In this document: piece after piece, positions 8,398 to 15,475 of the stretch
Layout: every line of letters begins with the position of its first letter
How positions within the stretch are numbered: the first letter of the stretch is position 1
NCBI GenBank assembly: GCA_025929805.1
Contig: JAICPP010000047.1
Location: 1 to 16,590 of the forward strand
Reading direction: 5' to 3'
Length of the DNA stretch: 16,590 nt
Source: Gemmatimonadales bacterium
GTDB lineage: Bacteria > Gemmatimonadota > Gemmatimonadetes > Gemmatimonadales > GWC2-71-9
Program-made: the position numbers and the translations under genes
Notes under the pieces: model-generated
Database searches by the model: none
What the model saw: the letters and a program-made list of their open reading frames with translations, nothing else
Told to the model about the DNA's origin: nothing

Positions 8398-9339
8398 TTG
8401 CCGACCGCTGTTCTAGCACTCGGCGGAAACGCTTTGGCCCGGGCGGGTGAGCCCGCAACCGTAACCAACCAGTTCCGTCATGCCCGGGAGAGCGTCGCCC
8501 CCATTGTGGAGCTGGCCCAGCAAGGATGGCGGATCGTGATCGTGCACGGGAACGGTCCCCAAGTGGGTGACGAGCTGGTCCGTAACGAGGCCGCTCGCAA
8601 AGTCGCCGAGCCGTTACCTCTCGGCGTTCTCGTAGCGGAAACAGCCGGCTGGATCGGATACATGCTCCAGCAATCGCTCCAGAACGCGCTCGCGGCAGCC
8701 CGGGTGCAACGCGATGTTGTTACGGTGATCACTCAAACGCTGGTGGACCGATACGATCCGGCCTTGAGCCAGCCTACCAAGCCGATCGGCCATGCACTGC
8801 CCGCACCCGAAGCCGCTCGGCTTCGTGAGGCCGGTCGTCCGGTCGGCAAGGACGGAGCCGGAGAGTGGCGCCGTTTGGCTACCAGCCCCACCCCGCTCGG
8901 AGTGGTAGAGTTTCCCGTCATCCAGCGACTCATAGATCAGGGCGTGCTGGTTATCGCCGCCGGCGGTGGCGGCCCGCCGGTATATCAGGATCCATTCCTC
9001 GGACTAGAGGGACTCGATGCGGTTGTGGATAAAGATCGGGTCTCTTCCATCCTGGCAAGCCAGCTGGGAGCCGAAGTGCTGATGATCCTGACCAATGTTG
9101 ATGCCGTCTTCGAGGGCTGGGGCACTCCACAAGCCCGGCCGATTCGGCGAATGACGGTAGAGGAAGCCGAGCGTATGGTCGCCGGCGGCTCACTGGACGC
9201 TGGAGGCATGAAGCCCAAGGTTGAGGCTGCCGCGGATTTTGTTCGGCGCGGCGGTGCCCGCTCCATCATTGCCCGGCTGTCCGAAGGGCCCGCGGCGCTC
9301 AGAGGTGAGACCGGAACCACAATTTCGAGCCCTCGGTGA
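8398..9339 (+). CDS. arcC: Carbamate kinase
   Basis: Carbamate kinase transfers phosphate between carbamoyl phosphate and ADP, yielding ATP, ammonia and CO2 in fermentative arginine, agmatine or purine-derived routes. It is a cytosolic enzyme of the amino-acid kinase fold. The 313 residues match the family length. Visible motifs are the phosphate-binding ALGGNAL (7-13), HGNGPQVGDELVRNE (50-64), TKPIG with Lys128, the GEWRRLATSPTP segment (155-166), GGGGPPV (189-195), DKD with Lys212, and GGMKPKVEAA (269-278). Lys128, Lys212 and the last PK lysine match known catalytic and ATP-binding positions. The TTG start has a GGAGA site. The gene follows the UPF0182 gene by 43 bases and its stop overlaps the sucC start by 4 bases (GTGA). 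No arginine deiminase or ornithine transcarbamylase gene lies nearby, so the carbamoyl-phosphate source is unknown. The protein-level call is strong. Confidence 0.95.
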   Translation: MPTAVLALGGNALARAGEPATVTNQFRHARESVAPIVELAQQGWRIVIVHGNGPQVGDELVRNEAARKVAEPLPLGVLVAETAGWIGYMLQQSLQNALAAARVQRDVVTVITQTLVDRYDPALSQPTKPIGHALPAPEAARLREAGRPVGKDGAGEWRRLATSPTPLGVVEFPVIQRLIDQGVLVIAAGGGGPPVYQDPFLGLEGLDAVVDKDRVSSILASQLGAEVLMILTNVDAVFEGWGTPQARPIRRMTVEEAERMVAGGSLDAGGMKPKVEAAADFVRRGGARSIIARLSEGPAALRGETGTTISSPR

Positions 9340-10475
9340 ATCTGCACGAGTATCAGGCCCGCGCCCTGCTCAAGACAGCCGGCATTCCCATGCTCGATGG
9401 CGATGTCGCGTCTACCCCCACGGAAGCCGAGGCCATCGCTCGCCGGCTGGGCGGCAAGGTCGTGATCAAAGCGCAAGTTCACGCGGGTGGCCGGGGCAAG
9501 GCGGGAGGAGTCAAACTGGCCCGCAATACCGCGGAGGCCCTGGATCATGCCACCCAGATTCTCGGCATGCAGATCAAAGGGCTGACAGTAAATAAGGTTC
9601 TGGTCGTGCCGGCCGCCGACATCGCCACCGAGAGTTATCTCGGACTCGTCATGGATAGGGAATCGCAGGCCCCGGTGTTCATGGTCAGCTCGGCGGGCGG
9701 GGTAGACATCGAGGAAGTAGCGGCCAAGACGCCGGAAAAAATCGTCCGTTTGGCAGTAGATCCGACCTACGGCTTGCTCCCCCATCAGGCGCTCACCCTC
9801 GGGTTCTCGCTGTACCGCGACTTCAATCAGGTCAAGGCCGCGGCCCGGATCATGGAGCAGCTCTACGGCGTGTTTACCGGCAACGGTTGCTCGCTGGCAG
9901 AGATCAATCCCCTGGTGACGACGCCCGCGGGGCAGGTACTCGCGCTGGACGCCAAGATCGTCATCGACGACAACGAGCTCTTCTGGCGTCCCGAGCTCGG
10001 CCTGATGCGAGACGACTCGGCGGAGGAGCCCAGTGAGGCGGCGGCTCGTCGGGCCAACCTCTCGTTCATCAAGCTGGAAGGAAACGTCGGTTGTGTCGTG
10101 AACGGGGCGGGACTGGCCATGGCCACCATGGATTTGGTGAAATACTACGGCGGTGAGCCGGCCAACTTTCTGGACATCGGGGGGAGCTCCAGCCCGGAAA
10201 AAGTGATCAACGCGCTCAAGATCATCACCACCGACCCGCGCGTGCGAGCGATTCTCTTCAACATCTTCGGCGGCATCACCAGAACCGACGATGTGGCCAA
10301 CGGTATCGTGGAGGCAACTCGCCAGTTCAAAGTGAAAGTTCCGATAGTCATTCGCCTGACTGGAACCAACGAATCGGAGGCGATACGGATCTTGGAGAAA
10401 GTGGGTATGACCGCTCTGAGTGACATGGACGAGGCGGTGCAGCGGGTTGTGCAGCTGGCTCGGAAAGCGGCATGA
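9336..10475 (+). CDS. sucC: Succinyl-CoA synthetase (ADP-forming), beta subunit
   Basis: SucC is the nucleotide- and succinate-binding subunit of succinyl-CoA synthetase, the TCA-cycle enzyme that makes ATP (or GTP) from succinyl-CoA. The 379 residues are slightly under the usual 385-390. The chain begins with the hallmark MNLHEYQAR, which fixes the GTG at 9336 as the start. The ATP-grasp lobe carries VIKAQVHAGGRGKAGGVK (43-60). The metal and substrate region has CSLAEINPLV (185-194), and the C-terminal domain shows NGAGLAMATMDLVKYYGG (256-273), FLDIGGSSSPEKV (278-290) and FNIFGGITRTDDVANGI (308-324). The start overlaps the arcC stop by 4 bases and the stop overlaps the sucD start by 4 bases, implying coupled translation and matched output of the two subunits. 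Confidence 0.98.
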   Translation: MNLHEYQARALLKTAGIPMLDGDVASTPTEAEAIARRLGGKVVIKAQVHAGGRGKAGGVKLARNTAEALDHATQILGMQIKGLTVNKVLVVPAADIATESYLGLVMDRESQAPVFMVSSAGGVDIEEVAAKTPEKIVRLAVDPTYGLLPHQALTLGFSLYRDFNQVKAAARIMEQLYGVFTGNGCSLAEINPLVTTPAGQVLALDAKIVIDDNELFWRPELGLMRDDSAEEPSEAAARRANLSFIKLEGNVGCVVNGAGLAMATMDLVKYYGGEPANFLDIGGSSSPEKVINALKIITTDPRVRAILFNIFGGITRTDDVANGIVEATRQFKVKVPIVIRLTGTNESEAIRILEKVGMTALSDMDEAVQRVVQLARKAA

Positions 10476-11359
10476 GCATATTCGTCGATCGGAATACCCG
10501 GCTGCTGGTCCAGGGGATTACCGGTCGGGAGGGCGCGTTCCATGCGCGCCAGATGATTGAGTACGGGACAGCAGTGGTAGCCGGCGTCACGCCCGGCAAG
10601 GGAGGCCAGAAGTTCGAAGGCCGAGTCCCTGTTTTCAATACCGTGGCCGATGCCGTGCGCCACACCGGTGCGAACTGTGCGGTGATTTACGTGCCCCCAA
10701 TGGCTGCGGCGGGCGCCATCTTCGAAGCAGTTGATGCCGGCATCCCCCTGGTCGTTTGCATTACCGAAGGGATTCCCGTGATGCACATGAGCCGGGTAAT
10801 GCCCTTCGTGCGCTCGCATGGGGCTCGCCTCATCGGTCCCAATTGCCCCGGATTGATCACTCCAGGAGAGAGCAAGGTCGGCATCATTCCAGGAAACATC
10901 TGCACGCCTGGGCGGGTGGGCCTGGTCTCCCGCAGCGGCACGCTGACTTACGAGGTAGTGAATCAGTTGACCCGGAACGGTATCGGGCAGAGCACGTGTG
11001 TGGGCATCGGTGGAGATCCCATCATCGGCACCGACTTTATTGATTGCCTCCGGGCTTTCCAGGAGGATCCCGGCACCGAGGCCATTGTCATGATCGGCGA
11101 AATCGGTGGCACCGACGAGCAACGTGCGGCCGCGTTCGTGAAAGAGCGGGTCACCAAGCCGGTCGTTGGCTTCATTGCGGGGCAGACAGCGCCGAAAGGC
11201 CGTCGGATGGGCCACGCGGGAGCCATCATCTCCGGCTCATCGGGCACGGCTGAGGAAAAGCTCGGGGCCTTCGAGACAGCCGGGGTGGACATCATGCGCC
11301 GCCCGGTGGATGTGGTGGCGCTCCTGGAGAAGAGGCTGGGGGCTCTCAGCAAACGCTGA
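10472..11359 (+). CDS. sucD: Succinyl-CoA synthetase, alpha subunit
   Basis: SucD binds CoA and carries the phosphohistidine of succinyl-CoA synthetase, pairing with SucC. It has 295 residues, normal for the family. The N-terminal CoA-binding Rossmann domain shows VQGITGREGAFHARQMIEYG (13-32), with GVTPGKGGQ (38-46). The ligase domain shows IGPNCPGLITPGESKVGI (121-138), SRSGTLTYE (153-161) and GIGGDPIIGTDF (178-189). The active-site His248 lies in MGHAGAIISGSSGTAEEK (246-263), equivalent to E. coli His246. The ATG overlaps the sucC stop as ATGA. ndk follows 12 bases after its stop. Confidence 0.98.
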   Translation: MSIFVDRNTRLLVQGITGREGAFHARQMIEYGTAVVAGVTPGKGGQKFEGRVPVFNTVADAVRHTGANCAVIYVPPMAAAGAIFEAVDAGIPLVVCITEGIPVMHMSRVMPFVRSHGARLIGPNCPGLITPGESKVGIIPGNICTPGRVGLVSRSGTLTYEVVNQLTRNGIGQSTCVGIGGDPIIGTDFIDCLRAFQEDPGTEAIVMIGEIGGTDEQRAAAFVKERVTKPVVGFIAGQTAPKGRRMGHAGAIISGSSGTAEEKLGAFETAGVDIMRRPVDVVALLEKRLGALSKR

Positions 11360-11361
11360 AA

Positions 11362-11367
11362 GGGAGG
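11362..11367 (+). promoter_or_regulatory. Strong Shine-Dalgarno site for ndk
   Basis: GGGAGG lies 4 bases before the GTG at 11372, in the 12-base gap after sucD. It supports this GTG as the ndk start. The strength contrasts with the overlapping, site-poor starts of sucC and sucD. Confidence 0.75.
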
Positions 11368-11371
11368 ATTC

Positions 11372-11809
11372 GTGGCGGCGACCTTGACGCTCGGCATCAT
11401 CAAGCCTGACGCAATCGCCAGCGGAAAGACGGGAGTGATTGTGGCTCACCTGCAGCAGGCGGGGTTCGTGCCGAGAGCCGCTCGCATGGTCCGGCTGAGC
11501 CGTGCCGAGGCTGGTGCATTCTACGCAGTGCATCGGGGACGTCCCTTCTATGCCGACCTGGTCGAGTTCATGACCAGCGGACCATGCCTACCTGTCGCGC
11601 TCGAGCGTGACGATGCTGTGGCGCATCTGAGGACGGTCATTGGTGCGACCGATCCAGCTGAGGCAGCACCGGGAACTGTTCGTAAGCTGTTCGCCGAATC
11701 GAAGGGTAAGAATGCCATCCATGCATCGGACAGCGTGGAGAACGCGGCTCGAGAGGTGGCCTTCTTTTTTACCGAGGGCGAACTGGCGGGACTGTGGGGG
11801 AGGGAATGA
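11372..11809 (+). CDS. ndk: Nucleoside diphosphate kinase
   Basis: Ndk moves the terminal phosphate from one nucleoside triphosphate (mostly ATP) to other NDPs through a phosphohistidine, keeping GTP, CTP, UTP and dNTP pools supplied. The 145 residues match the family. Seen in the sequence are TLGIIKPDA with Lys11, GRPFYADLVEFMTSGP (56-71), GATDPAEAAPGTVRKLFA (91-108), and the catalytic NAIHASDS (114-121) with His117. The GTG start at 11372 has a strong upstream site. The stop codon lies in the stem of a probable terminator. Placement directly after sucCD is meaningful because Ndk equilibrates the nucleoside triphosphate made by succinyl-CoA synthetase. Confidence 0.98.
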   Translation: MAATLTLGIIKPDAIASGKTGVIVAHLQQAGFVPRAARMVRLSRAEAGAFYAVHRGRPFYADLVEFMTSGPCLPVALERDDAVAHLRTVIGATDPAEAAPGTVRKLFAESKGKNAIHASDSVENAAREVAFFFTEGELAGLWGRE

Positions 11810-11830
11810 GCCCGCTCATCCCGTTCTTTT
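11802..11830 (+). terminator. Probable intrinsic terminator after ndk
   Basis: A hairpin of GGG (11802-11804), a bulged A, ATGAG (11806-11810), loop CCCG, CTCAT (11815-11819) and CCC (11820-11822) is followed by GTTCTTTT (11823-11830). The stem is eight base pairs with one bulge and contains the ndk stop codon (11807-11809). The T-tract is imperfect, so strength is uncertain. Its position just before a candidate promoter supports a transcription-unit boundary here. Confidence 0.55.
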
Positions 11831-11843
11831 CCGGTTCGATTCC

Positions 11844-11872
11844 TTGACCCAAGTTGTTGTCACAACTAGTTT
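11844..11872 (+). promoter_or_regulatory. Candidate sigma70-type promoter for the yceD-rpmF-fab operon
   Basis: TTGACC (11844-11849) and TAGTTT (11867-11872) are separated by exactly 17 bases. The -35 box matches the TTGACA consensus at five of six positions. The -10 box matches only three of six, but these are the key first, second and last positions. The predicted start of transcription, near 11879, is almost at the ATG at 11881, so the mRNA could be leaderless; no Shine-Dalgarno sequence precedes that ATG. It lies directly after the probable ndk terminator. Confidence 0.45.
11852..11867. promoter_or_regulatory. Palindrome within the promoter spacer, possible operator
   Basis: AGTTGT TGTC ACAACT is an inverted repeat with 6-base arms and a 4-base centre, lying between the candidate -35 and -10 boxes. 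A second, overlapping perfect palindrome AACTAGTT sits at 11864-11871 across the -10. The placement is where a repressor would block RNA polymerase, and the downstream genes are fatty-acid synthesis genes. I do not recognise it as a FapR, FadR or FabR site. Confidence 0.3.
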
Positions 11873-11880
11873 AAGCGGCT

Positions 11881-12357
11881 ATGCTGCGAGTCGATATCCG
11901 GGAACTTCAAGAGGGCCCGGTGCGAACGGAGGGAAAGCTTCGGCCCGATGATCCTGCCTTTGAAGGCCTCGATCTCGACTTGGCCGGGCCAGTGTCGGTA
12001 ACAGGGCAGCTGCAAGCAACCGGAGCGGGGGAGTATCTCTGGCGGGGGCAGGTGCGGGGGACCTTGCGGGGTGAGTGCCGCCGTTGTTTGACCGACGTTC
12101 AGACCGATGTCGACATCGATGTGGACGCCGCGATGTTCAGCTCCGATCCCGAGGCGGCCGACGATCCCGACTTCTACCCGCTGCTGGAGCGGGCCTCGCA
12201 CATCGATGTTCGAGATGTCGTACGCGAAGAGCTGGCGCTGGCGGCACCTGCTCGCCTCCTGCTCTGCCGGGAAGACTGCGCTGGGCTCTGTCTCTCCTGC
12301 GGTGCCGATCTGAACGCGGGTCCTTGCGGCTGTTCCGCAACCGCTGAACCTGTCTGA
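11881..12357 (+). CDS. yceD: YceD/DUF177 family protein (23S rRNA accumulation-type protein)
   Basis: DUF177 (YceD) proteins are small cytosolic proteins almost always encoded just before rpmF. The E. coli and plant homologues are linked to 23S rRNA accumulation and large-subunit biogenesis, but the biochemical role is not settled. The 158 residues fit the family. The signature is a cysteine pair CRRC (Cys66, Cys69) and a C-terminal cluster with Cys129, Cys133, Cys137, Cys140, Cys149 and Cys151, following the family pattern DVVREELALAAP then LC-EDC-GLC-CG-LN-G-CGC. These cysteines suggest metal binding. The ATG at 11881 starts the typical ML-VDIRELQEGP N-terminus. No Shine-Dalgarno precedes it, which fits a leaderless transcript from the candidate promoter. 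rpmF follows after 7 bases. Confidence 0.93.
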   Translation: MLRVDIRELQEGPVRTEGKLRPDDPAFEGLDLDLAGPVSVTGQLQATGAGEYLWRGQVRGTLRGECRRCLTDVQTDVDIDVDAAMFSSDPEAADDPDFYPLLERASHIDVRDVVREELALAAPARLLLCREDCAGLCLSCGADLNAGPCGCSATAEPV

Positions 12358-12364
12358 GGAAATT

Positions 12365-12547
12365 ATGGCTGTCCCCAAACGCCGAACGTCGAAGTCCCGG
12401 AAACGCCTGCGTCGCGGTCATCACAGCGCAGCAGGGCCTCGCACCCAGGCATGCCCCCGGTGCGGCTCTCCCAAGCTCTCGCACCGGGTGTGTGACTCGT
12501 GCGGTTATTATCGGGGGAAGAAGCAGGTAGAGGTCGAGGACGTCTGA
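12365..12547 (+). CDS. rpmF: 50S ribosomal protein L32 (bL32), zinc-binding form
   Basis: bL32 is a small protein of the large ribosomal subunit. The 60-residue chain begins MAVPKRRTSKSRKRLRR, the basic rRNA-binding tail of the family. It then has a zinc ribbon with Cys30/Cys33 (CPRC) and Cys43/Cys46 (CDSC). Having all four cysteines makes this the zinc-containing form rather than the cysteine-less paralogue some bacteria use under zinc shortage. GAGG lies 5 bases upstream of the ATG and overlaps the yceD stop region. plsX starts 2 bases after its stop, the conserved yceD-rpmF-plsX order. Confidence 0.98.
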   Translation: MAVPKRRTSKSRKRLRRGHHSAAGPRTQACPRCGSPKLSHRVCDSCGYYRGKKQVEVEDV

Positions 12548-12549
12548 GC

Positions 12550-13563
12550 GTGATCCGCGTCGCGGTGGACGCGATGGGGGGCGATAACGCCCCACAAGCA
12601 GAGATCGCCGGCGCGCTTCAAGCCCTTACGTCTCTTCCCGAGCGCTTCGTTATCCAGTTGGTGGGACGTTCCGAGGTAATCACCGCGGAGCTGGCCAAGC
12701 ATCCGAATACCGATCGCAGCCGTCTCGAAATCCATGAGGCGGCTGAAGTCATTGGTATGGCGGAAAAGCCTCTCGCCGCGGTTCGAAGCAAGCGGAAGTC
12801 CAGCATCGTCGTTGGATTGGGGTTGCAGAAGGCGGGTGAGTCCGATGCGTTTGTCTCCGCCGGAAATACCGGTGCCCTGCTGGCGGCCTCCACCCTCCTC
12901 CTCGGCCTGCACGATGGGGTGGAACGGGCCACCGTTGCCACCTTGTTTCCTACCTCCAGCCAACCGGTGCTGGTCCTCGATGGCGGTGCCAACGTCGACT
13001 GCTCACCTCGCGAGCTGGTCGGGTTCGCCTATCTCGGCACCGTGTACATGCGGGATGTGCTCCGTCGCCCCAGCCCTACGGTTGGCTTGCTGAACGTGGG
13101 GGAGGAGGAGGAGAAAGGCAATGCGATCAGCCGTGAGGCCCACGCTCTGCTGCGCCGAAGCTCCCGTCTTCATTACATAGGAAACATCGAAGGTCGTGAC
13201 ATCGTTGCCGGTCATCACAAGTATGGGGTCGTTGACGTGGTGGTGTGCGACGGCTTCGTCGGCAATGTGATCCTCAAGTTCTACGAGTCGGTCGCGCACC
13301 TCTTCGTCAACCTGGTCAAGGAGCGGGCCCCGGACATTCTGGGGCGGCCCGAGATCAAGGACCTGTTCCGATTCCTCGACTATTCCGAGTATGGCGGGGC
13401 TCCGCTCCTGGGGGTAAAGGGAATTTCGATCATCTGTCACGGGGCTTCGACCGCAAATGCAATCAAGAATGCCATCCGGGTGGCGGTACAATCCGTCGAG
13501 GTAGACCTGAGCCGCCACATCGGGGCGGAGTTTGCCCAGCGGGAAGCAGGCGCTCCAGCATGA
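12550..13563 (+). CDS. plsX: Phosphate acyltransferase PlsX (acyl-ACP:phosphate)
   Basis: PlsX converts acyl-ACP and inorganic phosphate into acyl-phosphate, which PlsY uses to acylate glycerol-3-phosphate. It is the link from fatty-acid to phospholipid synthesis and acts peripherally at the membrane. The GTG at 12550 gives MIRVAVDAMGGDNAP, the family's expected N-terminus, and 337 residues. An ATG 51 bases upstream lies inside rpmF and would add a non-homologous tail, so it was rejected. Motifs seen are SAGNTGALLAAS (103-114), VLDGGANVDC (142-151), NVGEEEEKGN (182-191), GNIEGRD (211-217), VCDGFVGNVILK (232-243) and GGAPLLGVKG (282-291). The stop overlaps the fabH start by 4 bases (ATGA). Confidence 0.97.
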   Translation: MIRVAVDAMGGDNAPQAEIAGALQALTSLPERFVIQLVGRSEVITAELAKHPNTDRSRLEIHEAAEVIGMAEKPLAAVRSKRKSSIVVGLGLQKAGESDAFVSAGNTGALLAASTLLLGLHDGVERATVATLFPTSSQPVLVLDGGANVDCSPRELVGFAYLGTVYMRDVLRRPSPTVGLLNVGEEEEKGNAISREAHALLRRSSRLHYIGNIEGRDIVAGHHKYGVVDVVVCDGFVGNVILKFYESVAHLFVNLVKERAPDILGRPEIKDLFRFLDYSEYGGAPLLGVKGISIICHGASTANAIKNAIRVAVQSVEVDLSRHIGAEFAQREAGAPA

Positions 13564-14555
13564 TCCGCCGGCCTTTTGCCGAGATGGCGAGCGTGGGAGT
13601 TGCAGTCCCACCCGGCATTCTCACCAACCACGATTTGACCCGGATGCTGGACACGTCCGACGAGTGGATCGTGGAACGTACCGGCATCCGCGAGCGCCAC
13701 ATTGCCCGGCCCGACCAGTCTGTGGCCATGCTGAGCTGCGAGGCCAGCATGAAGGCGCTGGAGCAAGCCGGGCACACGCCTCGCGATGTGGATGCAATCG
13801 TCCTGGCTACGGCCACCCCCGACCGGCTGCTCCCTTCCACCGCCTGTGACCTCCAGGCGCTGCTCGGCGCCGAGAAGGCCATGGCCTTCGACATCGCCGC
13901 TGCCTGTCCGGGGTTCCTGTTTGCCACTGGTGTGGCAGAGGGACTGATCGCCGCGGGGCAGGGTGAAGTCGTGCTCGTGGTCGGGGCCGAGAAGCTGTCC
14001 ACCATAACCGATTTCCAGGATCGCTCGACTGCCATTCTGTTTGGTGATGGAGCTGGAGCCGCAGTCGTGCGGCGTACCAGTGGGGCCAACGGGCGCGGGA
14101 TACTCTCGACTTTTTTGAAGTCGGACGGAAAGCTCGCGCCACTGCTCTACCGGCCTGGTGGGGGAGCCATGGACCCCATCAGTGAAAAGGTGGTCTGCGA
14201 ACGCTCCCACTACATGAAGATGGCCGGACGAGAGGTGTTCAAAGCCGCGGTACTCACCATGGCCGAAGCCTGCGATGAAGCGATGCGGCGGGCTGGAGTA
14301 AGCGCCGGAGAGATCGATCTGCTGATCCCGCACCAGGCCAACATCCGAATCATCGAGGCCACCGCCAAACATGCCGGGTTGCCGATGGATAAGGTGATGG
14401 TCAACGTGGATCGCTACGGGAACACGTCATCTGCCTCTATCCCGCTCGCATTGGACCAGGCTATTGGGGAAGGCCGCGTGAAGCCGGGCTCGCTCCTTCT
14501 CCTGGTGGCGTTCGGTGCCGGGTTCACCTGGGGTAGTGCCGTCATCCGGTGGTGA
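13560..14555 (+). CDS. fabH: Beta-ketoacyl-ACP synthase III (FabH)
   Basis: FabH starts each fatty-acid chain by condensing an acyl-CoA primer (acetyl-CoA, or branched/short acyl-CoAs) with malonyl-ACP. The ATG at 13560 overlaps the plsX stop by 4 bases and gives 331 residues, the normal length. A far-upstream in-frame ATG would lie within plsX and was rejected. The catalytic triad is complete: Cys116 in DIAAACPGF, His258 in LIPHQANIRI, and Asn288 in RYGNTSSAS, with the standard 30-residue His-Asn spacing. Also visible are DTSDEWIVERTGIRERHIA (31-49), LFGDGAGAAVV (160-170) and the C-terminal FGAGFTWGSAVIRW. Primer preference (straight or branched) cannot be read from this sequence alone. Confidence 0.98.
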   Translation: MIRRPFAEMASVGVAVPPGILTNHDLTRMLDTSDEWIVERTGIRERHIARPDQSVAMLSCEASMKALEQAGHTPRDVDAIVLATATPDRLLPSTACDLQALLGAEKAMAFDIAAACPGFLFATGVAEGLIAAGQGEVVLVVGAEKLSTITDFQDRSTAILFGDGAGAAVVRRTSGANGRGILSTFLKSDGKLAPLLYRPGGGAMDPISEKVVCERSHYMKMAGREVFKAAVLTMAEACDEAMRRAGVSAGEIDLLIPHQANIRIIEATAKHAGLPMDKVMVNVDRYGNTSSASIPLALDQAIGEGRVKPGSLLLLVAFGAGFTWGSAVIRW

Positions 14556-15475
14556 CCGTTCTGATGTGCCCGGGCCAGGGCGCACAACGGGTGGGAATGG
14601 GCAAGGATTTGGCGGAGCGCTTCCAGGAGGCGCGGGAGACCTTCGCGGCCATCGATGATGCGTTGGACACCCGGCTCTCCCGTCTCATGTGGGAGGGACC
14701 CGAGGATGAGCTCACCCAGACCCACAACACCCAACCAGCTATTCTGGCTCATTCGGTAGCCGTTCTGGCCGTGGTGGGCAAACGCCTTGGTTCGTCCGGA
14801 GCGGCGGCAGGGCACAGCCTCGGCGAGTACAGTGCCCATGTGGCAGCCGGCACGTTGACCGGTGTCGCCGCCGCTCGACTGGTCCGTCGGCGCGGTGAGC
14901 TCATGTTCGCAGCGGGACAGGAACGTCCCGGTGCCATGGCCGCTGTGCTGGGCCTTCCCACCGCAGAGGTCCAGGACGCTTGCGATGAATCTTCAGGACC
15001 GGACGGCATCGCCGTGCCGGCAAACCTCAACGCTCCGGACCAGACCGTCATCTCGGGCGATCCCATCGGCGTGAGCCGGGCAGGGGAGCGCTGCAAGGCA
15101 CGCGGCGCCAAGCGAGTCATCCCGCTGAAGGTGAGCGGGGCCTTCCACTCTCCGCTCATGGCACCGGCAGTAGATGGGCTCCGCGAGGCGCTCTCGCAGG
15201 CCGAATTTGCCGACCCGGCCTTTCCCGTCGTCGCCAATGCCAGCGGTGAAGCCGTACGCACCGGAGTGGATGCCAAACGCCTTCTAGCCGATCAACTCAC
15301 CGCACCGGTTCGCTGGGTTGCCTGCATGCAGGCTGCCGCTCGGCTCTCGCCCGAGGCCACGTTCATCGAGGTCGGTCCGGGCAACGTGTTGGCCGGCCTA
15401 CTGAAGCGCATCGTGCCCAACGCAAAGGCTATCACCCTTGGCACCGCCGATGAGGTGGAGCGATTCCTCTCGTGA
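14549..15475 (+). CDS. fabD: Malonyl-CoA:ACP transacylase (FabD)
   Basis: FabD moves malonyl groups from CoA to acyl carrier protein, supplying the extender unit. It has 308 residues, the family size. The N-terminal CPGQGAQ (7-13) forms part of the oxyanion region. The nucleophile Ser90 is in GHSLGEYSA (88-96), Arg115 lies in LVRRRGELM, and His200 is in GAFHSPLM (197-204). The late GPGNVLAGLLKR (277-288 region) is also typical. Two tandem GTG codons are possible starts, at 14549 or 14552. The second would give the same 4-base GTGA overlap with the upstream stop that other genes here show, and is equally credible; only one residue differs. fabG overlaps its end by 4 bases. Confidence 0.97.
   Translation: MVTVLMCPGQGAQRVGMGKDLAERFQEARETFAAIDDALDTRLSRLMWEGPEDELTQTHNTQPAILAHSVAVLAVVGKRLGSSGAAAGHSLGEYSAHVAAGTLTGVAAARLVRRRGELMFAAGQERPGAMAAVLGLPTAEVQDACDESSGPDGIAVPANLNAPDQTVISGDPIGVSRAGERCKARGAKRVIPLKVSGAFHSPLMAPAVDGLREALSQAEFADPAFPVVANASGEAVRTGVDAKRLLADQLTAPVRWVACMQAAARLSPEATFIEVGPGNVLAGLLKRIVPNAKAITLGTADEVERFLS

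Noticed and set aside
10145..11215. Long minus-strand open frame (356 codons) opposite sucC/sucD
   Set aside because: It lies wholly opposite two unmistakable enzyme genes, has a composition rich in His, Arg, Asp and Gly typical of antisense frames in GC-rich DNA, and shows no recognisable motif.
12499..12549. Upstream ATG extension of plsX
   Set aside because: It lies inside rpmF and adds 17 residues ahead of the conserved MIRVAVDAMGGDNAP start. GTG at 12550 fits the family length.
13245..13559. Upstream extension of fabH by 105 codons
   Set aside because: It is coded inside plsX in another frame and has no homology-like sequence. The ATG at 13560 gives the normal FabH N-terminus and a 4-base overlap.
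13437..14372. Minus-strand open frame (311 codons) opposite fabH and the end of plsX
   Set aside because: It is antisense to complete FabH catalytic motifs, has no family resemblance and no ribosome site. A by-product of GC-rich codon use.
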